NCBI RefSeq assembly: GCF_003867075.1
Contig: NZ_CP032544.1
Span: forward strand, 2,722,001-2,786,000
DNA from: Tenacibaculum mesophilum
Lineage (GTDB): Bacteria; Bacteroidota; Bacteroidia; Flavobacteriales; Flavobacteriaceae
Direction of reading: 5' to 3'
Length of the DNA stretch: 64,000 bases
The translations under genes were made by a program, and so were the position numbers. Shown piece by piece: positions 51,154 through 58,902 of the stretch. Each line of letters begins with the position of its first letter. Within the stretch, counting starts at the first letter, position 1. Under the pieces are notes generated by a model. The model was not told the origin of the DNA and searched no databases. It saw nothing but the letters and a program-made list of their open reading frames with translations.

Positions 51154-52707
51154 ATGAAAACCATGGAACTATTTAAGTCTATTGCCTTATGTTTTTCTGG
51201 AGGAGGATATAGAGCTGCTTGTTTTTCATTAGGAACATTGTCTTTATTAGAAAAAGTAGGTTTACTAGAAAATGTAAAAGCAATTTCTACCGTTTCTGGA
51301 GGAACAATTACCGGGGTTAAGTATGCACAATCTCAAATTGAAGGAAAAGAGTTTCAAACTTTTTTTGATGAGTATTATGCGTGGTTAGCAAAGGATGAGT
51401 TAACAAGTAATGCACTTAGTCACTTGAGATGGCCTTTAATTTGGAATCAGCCCGAAAATAAGCACAAGCGAAAAAATCCGATTAATGCGTTTGCTATAGA
51501 GTATAATAAGTTAACAGATAATGCAACTTTGGGAGAGGTTCAAGATGCAATTAGCGAAGGAAAAACGCATTTAGAAAGGGTGATTTTTAATGCAACAGAT
51601 TTTGATAGTACACATCAGTTTAGGTTTCAAAATATAAAAGGAAATCAAAAAAGGTTTGGAAATGGAAAAGCACATAGCAAATATAAAGGAGTTATTAATG
51701 ATATAAAATTAGGAGATGTAATAGCTGCTTCTACAGCATTTCCGGGAGGATTTGAGCCTATAGGTTTTCCGTACGATTTTACTCCGAAGCATAATGATTT
51801 AGAGGAAATAGGATTGATGGATGGAGGTATTGTAGATAATCAAGGTGCTTCTGTTTTTGTGTCTGAAGCGCAAAATCAATGTGAAGGAAAACCTGAACTT
51901 CATGACTTATATTTTTTGTGTGATGTTTCATCACCATATCCAGGAGAGGGTTTTAAATTTGCTTCTGATTCTTGGTTTAGTAAGTATGTGTCCTATGTGT
52001 CTAGCGCTTTTACCTTGTTGTTTATGTTGATAGTTACCGTGTTTTTTGGAGTACAAAAGATGATGGTTTGGTACACAGTGAGTGTTGTAATATTAGCTTT
52101 TTTGGTGTTTATTCACTTTCTGTTTTTTTCATTATCTAAATTAATGCAAAATGAAACAGGTGTAGATCAAAGGTTATATTTACCACCAAGAAGAGTTGGT
52201 TTTTATATACTTAACAGAGCAAAATCGTTGGTTCGCATGGCAAGTGTAGTTTTTCTTAAAAATGATAGGAGGCAACATGCAAATGCGATTTATAGTACTT
52301 TTCCAAATAAAATAATTACATCTACAGTGTATGAGTTACGATGTAAAGATGCTTCAGGAAATCAAACAACCCGACCAGAGAACGAGAGAGGTTGGGGGGA
52401 AATAAAGAAATATACAGGGGGTATAAGCGAAGCAATTATTAAAAATTCAAATAAAAGCACATCTTTCGGCACTACTTTATGGTTCACGAAAAAAGATAAG
52501 GCAAATGGTATGTTAAACAGTGTTATTGCATGTGGGGAGTATACTGCTTGTTATAATTTGTTATCATATCTAATTATTCAATATGGTGACAGAGCTACTG
52601 AAATGCTAATTTTTAAAAAATTATTATCTCTTTGGAAGAAATTTCAAGAAAACCCCCATTTTTTAGTAGAGGAGCGTCAAGAAAAATTAAAAACGATGAA
52701 AGGGTAA
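51154..52707 (+). CDS. Patatin-like phospholipase with two central membrane helices
   Basis: The 517-residue protein starts at 51154; an ATG three codons later is also possible. The N-terminal patatin domain has the oxyanion loop CFSGGGYRAACFSLG (about 13-27). The nucleophile region ISTVSGGTITG has Ser in TVSGG, so the usual first Gly of GxSxG is Thr. The catalytic Asp is in LMDGGIVDNQG. Two helices near 287-325 (FTLLFMLIVTVFFG and VVILAFLVFIHFLFF) interrupt the protein, and a C-terminal soluble part follows. This makes it a membrane-inserted lipid acyl hydrolase candidate. It is convergent with two small unknown genes. Confidence 0.85.
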   Translation: MKTMELFKSIALCFSGGGYRAACFSLGTLSLLEKVGLLENVKAISTVSGGTITGVKYAQSQIEGKEFQTFFDEYYAWLAKDELTSNALSHLRWPLIWNQPENKHKRKNPINAFAIEYNKLTDNATLGEVQDAISEGKTHLERVIFNATDFDSTHQFRFQNIKGNQKRFGNGKAHSKYKGVINDIKLGDVIAASTAFPGGFEPIGFPYDFTPKHNDLEEIGLMDGGIVDNQGASVFVSEAQNQCEGKPELHDLYFLCDVSSPYPGEGFKFASDSWFSKYVSYVSSAFTLLFMLIVTVFFGVQKMMVWYTVSVVILAFLVFIHFLFFSLSKLMQNETGVDQRLYLPPRRVGFYILNRAKSLVRMASVVFLKNDRRQHANAIYSTFPNKIITSTVYELRCKDASGNQTTRPENERGWGEIKKYTGGISEAIIKNSNKSTSFGTTLWFTKKDKANGMLNSVIACGEYTACYNLLSYLIIQYGDRATEMLIFKKLLSLWKKFQENPHFLVEERQEKLKTMKG

Positions 52708-52721
52708 ATATTCATCGTTTT
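52690..52721. terminator. Bidirectional terminator between convergent patatin and unknown genes
   Basis: Perfect eleven-base arms AAAACGATGAA (52690-52700) and TTCATCGTTTT (52711-52721), with the patatin stop codon inside the loop. The opposite gene ends at 52728. Confidence 0.78.
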
Positions 52722-52727
52722 CTAGTT

Positions 52728-53051
52728 TTAAAAAATTAAAGTTTTTATTGTGCTTACGATAGTATTAAGAACTTTATTTTTAAAATGACCTAAGCTTATT
52801 TTTGAAATACCTGCGGCTTGTAAAGCTTTCATTTGGAATAAGTCTTTCTGGCTTTTTACAAGCCATTCAAAATCTTCTACGGTAAGTTTTCCTTGTGCTA
52901 ATAAAGACGTCCATCTTTCTAGTTTGTCTTTTGAATCATTCAAGAATAGTTCAATGTCTTTTTTAGATTCTTGTGAAAATTCACTAAACTTATCACTAAA
53001 TAAAGAGATTAGTGATTTTTTTAATTCTTGTAATATTTTTTCGAAATCCAT
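52728..53051 (-). CDS. Conserved-looking hypothetical protein, 107 residues
   Basis: I do not recognise a family. It is a small, charged, helical protein without signal peptide, with Lys/Glu/Asp/Ser-rich helices (FEKILQELKKSLISLFSDKF, LERWTSLLAQGKLTVEDFEW) and a moderately hydrophobic C-terminal segment (NTIVSTIKTLIF). No catalytic motif is visible. It follows the lipoprotein gene at 53058 by 6 bp, so the two are probably cotranscribed and may work together. Confidence 0.6.
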   Translation of the reverse strand: MDFEKILQELKKSLISLFSDKFSEFSQESKKDIELFLNDSKDKLERWTSLLAQGKLTVEDFEWLVKSQKDLFQMKALQAAGISKISLGHFKNKVLNTIVSTIKTLIF

Positions 53052-53057
53052 AGCGTA

Positions 53058-53519
53058 TTAATTGTTTGAAAGAAGTTGTAGTAATTTGTTTTTTGTAGCA
53101 GGTTCTTTTTTACTTTCGTATTCAAGTAACAGATTAAATGCCTCAGTTATTTGCCCTTTAGCTTCCGTGATAAAAAAAGGAGAAAGCTTATTTTTTTCTT
53201 TCCATCGTTTTAAAAAACCAGCAAGTAAGTTTTTGTCTTGGTCAGCTAATAACAACCACATTTTATAGGTTATCTCGTTGTTGGGCTTGTATTTCTCGTA
53301 TTCAACAATTTTAGCAATCTCATTTTGTAGTTTTTCAATTTCTTTACTGTTTTCTTCGTAAGGATTTTCAGCTTTGTCTATAAGTTGAGTAGCATCTATT
53401 TTTATTTCAATAGTTTTTTGAAATGAGTATTGATCGTATGGAGCTGTTTTAAGAATACTACAAGAAGAAAGAAAAGCAGTAATGAGGATTAAAATAAAGA
53501 AGAGTTTGTTAGTTTTCAT
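53058..53519 (-). CDS. Hypothetical lipoprotein, 153 residues
   Basis: The start MKTNKLFFILILITAFLSSC has a lipobox ending in Cys20. The mature part is helical and rich in Lys and Glu (IDKAENPYEENSKEIEKLQNE is split by short loops), without recognised domains. It is probably anchored in the outer or inner membrane facing the periplasm. It is paired with the 107-residue gene downstream (6 bp). No function can be offered. Confidence 0.65.
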   Translation of the reverse strand: MKTNKLFFILILITAFLSSCSILKTAPYDQYSFQKTIEIKIDATQLIDKAENPYEENSKEIEKLQNEIAKIVEYEKYKPNNEITYKMWLLLADQDKNLLAGFLKRWKEKNKLSPFFITEAKGQITEAFNLLLEYESKKEPATKNKLLQLLSNN

Positions 53520-53642
53520 AGTTAAGTTAATTTTTACCGAATAAATTTAATAATTTCTAAAAAAAGAATTAGAGATAAAACCCTGAAAATTTCATAGGGT
53601 TTTAATGGTAGATGTTTTAAAAATAAACTTGAATAGTATTAT

Positions 53643-53676
53643 AAAAAAGGGAGTTGAATTTTCAACTCCCTTTTTT
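53643..53676 (-). terminator. Terminator after the universal stress protein gene
   Basis: A long perfect stem AAAAAAGGGAGTTGAA (53643-53658) / TTCAACTCCCTTTTTT (53661-53676) with a two-base spacer. It overlaps the last bases of the universal stress gene, and A residues supply a U run on the minus strand. Confidence 0.88.
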
Positions 53677-54544
53677 ATGAGGCAATATAGTGTTTTACAA
53701 CCCATAAAGGAATATGTAAATCTTGTGTAAATAACTCTTCTGTTACACTTCCTACTAAAAGAGAAGTGAAGTTATTATGCCCTTTATCTGCTACAAATAA
53801 AATATCAGTTTTGTCTTTTTCTGCAATAGCTCTTATTTTTTCAGGAATACTGTCATCACCAGCAGAAGCTTTTATTGTTTCTACGTTTGAAGCTTTTGTT
53901 TTATTAAGTAGTTTCTCAAATTGCAAGCTAACGTGTTTTTCCACTTTTTCGCGAGCTTTATCTATTTTAATGTAAGGAAAAAATAACTGAGGGATTTTAA
54001 AAACATTTAATACTTTTAATGTAGGTTGCTCTTTCTTTTTGTTAATGGAAGAAGCGGTGTTGAAAGCTTTAAGAGAGGCCGAAGAAAAATCGGTTGCAAT
54101 CATTAGGTTTTCTGGATTTAGATTGGCTTCTTTAGGAATGGAAAGAATATTGCATTTTGCCATTCGTAATAGTTTTCCTGAAACCGATCCAGATCCTTTG
54201 TAGGTGTTTTTATTACCTAAAATAATTAAATCAGCATGATATTTATTAGCAACATAGCTAATTAAGCTCTCTGTATAAGCATCGTCAGAAACTAATAACT
54301 CATAATTACAATCGGCATCAAAATGTTTGTTGATGCTGTTGTCTAACTCCTCTTCAATAATATCTTCAATACTAATGTTTTCTAACTGTTCAGAAAATAA
54401 GTTGCTTATTTCATACTTTTTTACATTATGAATAAAATATACATTCTCTGTTTCATGGTTTTTTGCAAGCATGCTACAATACTTAATAAGTGTAACATCT
54501 AGTTCGGAAAGATCTAAGGCAACTAGTATATTTTTAATTTTCAT
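53675..54544 (-). CDS. Universal stress protein with two UspA domains
   Basis: The 289 residues are two tandem UspA folds. The first is at about 1-145 (ILVALDLSELDVTLIKYCSML and LIILGNKNTYKGSGSVSGKL, an ATP-binding-type G-rich loop). The second is at about 146-287 (LMIATDFSSASLKAFNTA and FVADKGHNNFTSLLVGSVTEEL). The G-2x-G-9x-G(S/T) nucleotide motif is seen best in the first half. It is 3 bp downstream of the BCCT transporter gene. A USP cotranscribed with a transporter is common and may regulate it. Confidence 0.92.
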   Translation of the reverse strand: MKIKNILVALDLSELDVTLIKYCSMLAKNHETENVYFIHNVKKYEISNLFSEQLENISIEDIIEEELDNSINKHFDADCNYELLVSDDAYTESLISYVANKYHADLIILGNKNTYKGSGSVSGKLLRMAKCNILSIPKEANLNPENLMIATDFSSASLKAFNTASSINKKKEQPTLKVLNVFKIPQLFFPYIKIDKAREKVEKHVSLQFEKLLNKTKASNVETIKASAGDDSIPEKIRAIAEKDKTDILFVADKGHNNFTSLLVGSVTEELFTQDLHIPLWVVKHYIAS

Positions 54545-54547
54545 AAT

Positions 54548-56164
54548 TTAAGATTTTTGTTTTTTCGAATCTATTAATCTTTTCACAGTTTCCTGGTATT
54601 CTTCCTTTTCTTTTTGGTTTAGACGTTTGAGATGTTCTTTATAATCTTCTTTTAATCCTTTAAAAAGAGAATAGCACATTAATAACAAAAGTAAGGTAAA
54701 AGGAAGTCCGGTTGCAATAGATGCTGTTTGAAGAGCTTTTAAGCCACCTCCTAATAATAAAACGGCAGCCACAGCACCTTCTGCAAGTGCCCAAAATATT
54801 CGTTGACCTACTGGGGCGTCAATTTTTCCTCCAGAAGTTAAACTATCTACCACTAAAGAACCAGAATCTGATGAGGTAACAAAGAAACTAGCAATAAGTA
54901 CAATAGCGATAATATTTAGTGCCATGGAAAAAGGGAAATCTTCTAAGAAGACAAAAAGAGCGGTAGCAACATTGTCATTTACACCGTCTGCAATAGTTGT
55001 ATCTCCACCTAAAATCTCATGTAACGAGGTTGCTCCAAAAGCCGTAATCCAAAATAAGGTAATCAATGTAGGAACAATCAATACTCCAAGAATAAACTCT
55101 CTAATAGTCCTTCCTTTAGAAACACGGGCAATAAACATACCTACGAAAGGAGACCAAGCAATCCACCATCCCCAATAAAAAATAGTCCATGAGTTTTGCC
55201 ATTCTGTTCCAGTATAAGCTTCAGCCCATGTGGAAAGGCTAATTAAATCATTTGCATAACTACCTGTATTTTGTACAAATGACTTTAAAATGAAAATAGT
55301 AGGCCCTAGAATTACTACAGCAAGTAATAAAAGTACTGCAATGCGCATATTCATTTCACTTAAAAATTTAACACCTTTGTCAACTCCTGAGATTACAGAA
55401 ATGGTAGCAATTAATGTAATTCCTACAATTAACCATATTTGTAGCGAAATTCCTGAATTTAAACCAAAAACATGCTCTAAACCTGCGGCAACTTGTTTAA
55501 CACCTAGGCCAAGAGAGGTTGCCAAACCAAAAACAGTAGCTAAAACAGCAAAAATGTCTATAATATCACCAATTCTACCATGAATTCTATCTCCTAAAAA
55601 TGGGTAGAAAACAGAGCGGATTGTTAAAGGAAGTCCTCTGGAATACGTAAAATAAGCTAAAGATAACCCCACCAAAGCGTAAATACCCCAAGCATGTAAT
55701 CCCCAATGTAAAAAAGTAACATTCATGGCTTCTTTGGCAGCAGCAGCTGTATTAGGGTCAGCTAAAGGAGGAGAAGAAAAATGATAAACAGGTTCAGCAA
55801 TACTCCAAAAGAGTAATCCAATACCCATACCAGCACTAAAGAGCATTGAGAACCAAGAAGTGGTTGAGAACTCTGGTTTAGCTTTTGCTCCACCAATACG
55901 TAAGCTTCCGTATTTACTAAAAGCTAAGTAAAGCATAAACGCAACAAAAATATTTACCGCCAAGATAAATAGCCAACCAGTTTTGTTAGCTATAAAATTT
56001 TGTGTTATATCAAAATATGATTGAGCTCTTTCTTTAAAAAGCAAAGTTAAAGCTACACTAAGTATAATTACAATTGAAGATGTGAAGAATACAGGTCCGT
56101 TAACATTGAGTCCAAAAATTGATTTCCGTTCGTCACTTCTAATTATTTTTTTTGCTTTCTTCAT
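54548..56164 (-). CDS. BCCT family transporter (betaine/carnitine/choline type)
   Basis: A 538-residue inner-membrane transporter with the 12 helices of the BCCT family. The family signature in TM8 is visible as WGWWIAWSPFVGMFIARVSKG (split here: GWWIAWSPFVG is the core). LFWSIAEPVYHFSSPP and MNVTFLHWGLHAWG are other conserved stretches. The sodium-coupled members take up compatible solutes such as glycine betaine. The exact substrate is not predictable. The gene is between the porin (19 bp upstream) and the USP gene (3 bp downstream), and its role in osmoprotection fits a marine lifestyle. Confidence 0.95.
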   Translation of the reverse strand: MKKAKKIIRSDERKSIFGLNVNGPVFFTSSIVIILSVALTLLFKERAQSYFDITQNFIANKTGWLFILAVNIFVAFMLYLAFSKYGSLRIGGAKAKPEFSTTSWFSMLFSAGMGIGLLFWSIAEPVYHFSSPPLADPNTAAAAKEAMNVTFLHWGLHAWGIYALVGLSLAYFTYSRGLPLTIRSVFYPFLGDRIHGRIGDIIDIFAVLATVFGLATSLGLGVKQVAAGLEHVFGLNSGISLQIWLIVGITLIATISVISGVDKGVKFLSEMNMRIAVLLLLAVVILGPTIFILKSFVQNTGSYANDLISLSTWAEAYTGTEWQNSWTIFYWGWWIAWSPFVGMFIARVSKGRTIREFILGVLIVPTLITLFWITAFGATSLHEILGGDTTIADGVNDNVATALFVFLEDFPFSMALNIIAIVLIASFFVTSSDSGSLVVDSLTSGGKIDAPVGQRIFWALAEGAVAAVLLLGGGLKALQTASIATGLPFTLLLLLMCYSLFKGLKEDYKEHLKRLNQKEKEEYQETVKRLIDSKKQKS

Positions 56165-56183
56165 GTGTTAATGTTTTGTTCTA

Positions 56184-57341
56184 TTAAAAATAATATCCAA
56201 TATTTATGTTAAATCTCATGTCCCAATTAGCATTAGGAGTTCCGTTGGCTAAAGCATTTGTCCATACAGGTCCTAACCAAGGATGATCTTTTCCTGCTGC
56301 AAAGTCTATATAGGTATAAACATTACCAGCTGTTACCAAGAGCCCAAAAACATTCATAATACTGTCTTCAAAATTCTCAGCTGTTTTATCCATATAACCA
56401 AAGTCATTATAAACTTGTATGCTAGAAATAGGTTTCCATTTTACAGGGAAGGTATATGCAGCGCCTAAAGTATATGTTGTTGCTTCTGTTGCAGTAAGGT
56501 AAGGAGCTCCATAAGCAGTTAAGGCTATAAGATCTTTATAAGTAGTATTCTTTGTGTTGTATTTGTATTTAGATACTTGCGCTTTAGTATCAAAGTTTTT
56601 CACGTTTAATTGATAGTGTAAGGCAAAGGCATGATGGCTAGAGGTGTCTTCGGTGTCTAGATTATAGAGACCACCATATTGTGCAGAAAAACCTATTTTG
56701 TGTTGTGTGTTTTTATTTCCGAAGTGATAATTTACTTTTCCATTTAATTGGTTTGTTTCTTTATACCTTAAGTCTAAGGAGCCATCCCCATTAATGTCTA
56801 TAGAAGCAACATCGTATGAGTATCGACTATCGGAAACATCAGAGTTACTTCCAAAATTAAGTTCTTCAGCATTTTTGAAAAAAGCTAAAGCATATTCCCA
56901 TTTTTTGCCTTTGTGTGTGAATTTTAAACCCATATCATGATCGTCTTCTAAACCAAGGTAATAGTTAATACCAAAAAACCAGCTATGAGAATTGTATTGA
57001 GTAATACCAAAAGGTACTTGCGTTAATCCTAATTGAATGTTGTCTTTTTCATTAAAATCATACCCTAGCCAACCTTGTTTAAGCATACCTCCTCCAAAAC
57101 TTTGAGAATAAAAACGGTACTCAGCATTAAGTTTTATTCCTTTGTATTTTGCTTTAGCGTTAATTCTGAAGACGTCGAAACCGAAATCGCCTCCACGTTT
57201 TTTTTGACCATCTTTCCAAGAAGATAGGTTATAGTTAAATCGTAGTGCTCCGCCAATTTTAACCTCAGGCTTTTCTTGTGAAAACATAACTGTAACAAAA
57301 GAAAAAGCAACCAAGATTAGGCTTTTTTTTGTGAAATTCAT
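56184..57341 (-). CDS. Porin-like outer-membrane protein
   Basis: The 385 residues have a signal peptide (about 1-22, ILVAFSFVTVMFSQ). The mature part alternates aromatic and polar residues in beta-strand pairs, and there are many Tyr/Trp positions (IKLNAEYRFYSQSFGGGMLK, HSWFFGINYYLGL). It ends INIGYYF, the aromatic last strand of an outer-membrane barrel. This resembles flavobacterial porins often found beside transporters. It is the first gene of a porin-BCCT-USP operon, so it is likely the outer-membrane channel for the BCCT substrate. The upstream leader contains a candidate short ORF. Confidence 0.8.
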   Translation of the reverse strand: MNFTKKSLILVAFSFVTVMFSQEKPEVKIGGALRFNYNLSSWKDGQKKRGGDFGFDVFRINAKAKYKGIKLNAEYRFYSQSFGGGMLKQGWLGYDFNEKDNIQLGLTQVPFGITQYNSHSWFFGINYYLGLEDDHDMGLKFTHKGKKWEYALAFFKNAEELNFGSNSDVSDSRYSYDVASIDINGDGSLDLRYKETNQLNGKVNYHFGNKNTQHKIGFSAQYGGLYNLDTEDTSSHHAFALHYQLNVKNFDTKAQVSKYKYNTKNTTYKDLIALTAYGAPYLTATEATTYTLGAAYTFPVKWKPISSIQVYNDFGYMDKTAENFEDSIMNVFGLLVTAGNVYTYIDFAAGKDHPWLGPVWTNALANGTPNANWDMRFNINIGYYF

Positions 57342-57423
57342 TATTAATATTGATAAATGTAAAGGAAGTGTACTTGTAAAAGTACATGCTCAAGTGAAAG
57401 GAGAAGAGAGTTCTCTTTTTAGC
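57342..57423 (-). other. Leader between the 38-codon ORF and the porin gene
   Basis: The gap from the porin start to the tRNA terminator is more than 300 bases. This part contains a perfect hairpin TGTACTT (57369-57375) / AAGTACA (57380-57386) with loop GTAA, and a second stem AAGAGA/TCTCTT near 57405-57418. Neither is followed by a U run on the minus strand, so they are not obvious terminators. They would lie in the 5' leader of the porin mRNA. Confidence 0.4.
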
Positions 57424-57540
57424 TTAAAAGAATGATGGTTGTCTTGAAGGGGGAATGAATTTATCTGATTGATTCCTAAAAACTAAAAAGTTAAAACTGA
57501 ATACTCGTTTGTTCTTTTTGTCTTTGAGTTTTTTTATCAT
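57424..57540 (-). CDS. Candidate 38-residue leader ORF before the porin-BCCT operon
   Basis: An ATG at 57540 opens 38 codons ending with TAA at 57424. The ATG lies 7 bp after an exact -7 box (TACCTTTG on the minus strand), so translation would begin at or next to the transcription start, a leaderless arrangement. The product starts MIKKLKDKKNKRVF (very basic), continues SFNFLVFRNQSDKF and ends IPPSRQPSFF. It has no signal peptide. The porin gene starts 82 bp downstream, past two hairpins. This could be a regulatory leader peptide or a small protein; I do not recognise it with certainty. Confidence 0.45.
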   Translation of the reverse strand: MIKKLKDKKNKRVFSFNFLVFRNQSDKFIPPSRQPSFF

Positions 57541-57547
57541 AAGGCCG

Positions 57548-57555
57548 CAAAGGTA
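57548..57555 (-). promoter_or_regulatory. -7 box of the porin-BCCT-USP operon
   Basis: Minus strand TACCTTTG, an exact TAnnTTTG match. It is 207 bp upstream of the porin ATG and 7 bp upstream of the 38-codon ORF. No TTG -33 box is found at the ideal distance. Confidence 0.55.
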
Positions 57556-57643
57556 CTGATTAAAAAGGGGAGGTAAAAGAAAAATTTTATAAAAAGCACT
57601 TGCAAATGATATGTAAGTGCTTGTTTATGTGTTTTGTATAAAC

Positions 57644-57672
57644 AAAAAAAGCTTCACAAAAAGTGAAGCTTT
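57644..57672 (-). terminator. Terminator of the tRNA gene
   Basis: A perfect ten-bp stem AAAGCTTCAC (57648-57657) / GTGAAGCTTT (57663-57672) with loop AAAAA. The A run 57644-57650 provides a U run on the minus strand. It begins 5 bp after the tRNA 3' end. Confidence 0.88.
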
Positions 57673-57677
57673 AAAGG

Positions 57678-57751
57678 TGGTCCCACATGGGCTCGAACCA
57701 TGGACCCCCTGATTATGAGTCAGGTGCTCTAACCAACTGAGCTATAGGACC
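57678..57751 (-). tRNA. tRNA-Met (anticodon CAT; could be tRNA-Ile2)
   Basis: A 74-base cloverleaf on the minus strand: acceptor GGTCCTA / TGGGACC, discriminator A, D arm GCTC-loop-GAGC, anticodon arm CCTGA-CTCATAA-TCAGG with anticodon CAT, T arm CATGG-TTCGAGC-CCATG. The 3' CCA is not encoded (CCT follows the discriminator). It lacks initiator features such as a mismatch at the first pair, so it is an elongator Met tRNA or the CAT-anticodon Ile tRNA modified to lysidine; sequence alone does not separate these. Confidence 0.95.
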
Positions 57752-57804
57752 TGTTAAATTTGGATTGCAAAAATAAAACTTTTTTTAAATAAACACCTAT
57801 TTTT

Positions 57805-58776
57805 TTACACTTTTCTGCTCATTAAATTTTTTCCAAAAGTACGTAACCCTTCTTTATGTTGATCAGAAATGTTAAGGTGATTTAAGCTTTCGAAAGACTT
57901 ATCTGTGTAGTACTCAATAAGTTTGTGTGTTTCTTCTGGGATGTTGTTTTTCCTAAAAATAGATGAAACAATAGCTACTTTTTCAGTGTTATTTTTTTGC
58001 TTTCTATTGTAAAGATCTAGTAAATTTTCTTTGTCAGAACTATTTGCAACTTCTAAAGCTTTTAAATAAAGATATGTTTTCTTATTTTCGATAATATCTC
58101 CTCCTACTTGTTTTCCAAAAGAATCTGGATCACCAAAGGTGTCTAAATAATCGTCTTGTAGTTGAAAAGCGATTCCTAAATTTAAACCGTAATTGTATAA
58201 ATGTTGAGCTTGTTCTTCGTCAGCTTTAGCAACAATAGCGCCCATTTTTAAAGCAGCAGCAACTAAAACAGATGTTTTTAATGTAATCATTTCAATGTAC
58301 TCATTAATGGTTACATCATTTCTAGTTTCAAAGTCAACGTCTAATTGCTGACCGTCACAAACCTCTAAAGCAGTTTTGCTAAATAATTGTGCAAGCTTTT
58401 GAAAAACTTCAGGCTCATAATTTTCAAAATATTGGTATGCCAAAATAAGCATAGCATCACCAGATAAAATACCTGTATTTATATTCCATTTTTCGTGTAC
58501 AGTTTCCTTTCCTCTTCTTAAAGGAGCATCATCCATTATGTCATCATGTACTAAAGTGAAGTTATGAAAAACTTCAACAGCAAATGCAGCAGGTAGAGCT
58601 TTTTGATAGTTATTAGAAAAAATATCAGCAGCAATTAAAGTTAAGACTGGGCGAATTCTTTTTCCTCCTAATCTCAAGATGTAATCTATTGGTTGATAAA
58701 GATTTTTAGGTTCTTTTGTAAACTTCTGAGATTCTAAAAAAGTTATAAAGTCTGATTGATATGATAATATGTCCAA
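57805..58776 (-). CDS. Polyprenyl (short-chain isoprenyl) diphosphate synthase
   Basis: Condenses isopentenyl diphosphate with allylic diphosphates to make isoprenoid chains for quinones, membranes or carotenoids. The 323 residues carry the first Asp-rich motif LVHDDIMDDAPLRRGKETVH (DDxxD, near 82-101) and the second QLQDDYLDTFGD (about 212-223). LGGKRIRPVLTLIA is near the N terminus. It begins with TTG at 58776, since no in-frame ATG is available upstream. A -7-like box TATCTTTA lies 27 bp upstream at 58803-58810. Chain length cannot be set by eye. It is divergent from the TetR gene. Confidence 0.95.
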   Translation of the reverse strand: MDILSYQSDFITFLESQKFTKEPKNLYQPIDYILRLGGKRIRPVLTLIAADIFSNNYQKALPAAFAVEVFHNFTLVHDDIMDDAPLRRGKETVHEKWNINTGILSGDAMLILAYQYFENYEPEVFQKLAQLFSKTALEVCDGQQLDVDFETRNDVTINEYIEMITLKTSVLVAAALKMGAIVAKADEEQAQHLYNYGLNLGIAFQLQDDYLDTFGDPDSFGKQVGGDIIENKKTYLYLKALEVANSSDKENLLDLYNRKQKNNTEKVAIVSSIFRKNNIPEETHKLIEYYTDKSFESLNHLNISDQHKEGLRTFGKNLMSRKV

Positions 58777-58802
58777 ATCTGAAAATTTTTGTAAAAATAA
58801 GG

Positions 58803-58810
58803 TAAAGATA
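58803..58810 (-). promoter_or_regulatory. -7-like box of the polyprenyl synthase gene
   Basis: Minus strand TATCTTTA, one base off TAnnTTTG, 26 bp before the TTG start. Confidence 0.42.
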
Positions 58811-58852
58811 AATTTTAACTATAACCTACATGTTAAAAAAGTTTAAAACCTT

Positions 58853-58880
58853 GGAAACTTTTTTTGTTTCTGAAGTTTCC
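58853..58880. promoter_or_regulatory. Palindrome across the TetR promoter, candidate operator
   Basis: Inverted repeat GGAAACTT (58853-58860) / AAGTTTCC (58873-58880) separated by 12 bp. It brackets the -33 TTG (58864-58866) and part of the spacer of the TetR promoter. An overlapping repeat AAAAAAGTTT (58835-58844) / AAACTTTTTT (58855-58864) shares its left half. This placement fits autorepression by the TetR-family regulator encoded immediately downstream. Confidence 0.5.
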
Positions 58881-58893
58881 TGTTGTACATTTG
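58864..58893 (+). promoter_or_regulatory. Promoter of the TetR-efflux operon
   Basis: A textbook Bacteroidota promoter: TTG at 58864-58866, a spacer of exactly 19 bp and TACATTTG (58886-58893). The TetR ATG at 58903 is 9 bp further on, so the leader is very short. A palindrome covers the -33 element. Confidence 0.75.
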
Positions 58894-58902
58894 CATCCGA
58901 TT

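Noticed and set aside
53577..53603. Hairpin AAAACCCT/AGGGTTTT upstream of the universal stress terminator region
   Set aside because: The stem is interrupted and only a short T run follows; not clear enough to call a terminator or regulatory site.
57369..57386. Hairpin before the porin gene as a terminator
   Set aside because: No U run follows the stem on the minus strand, so it was listed only as leader structure.
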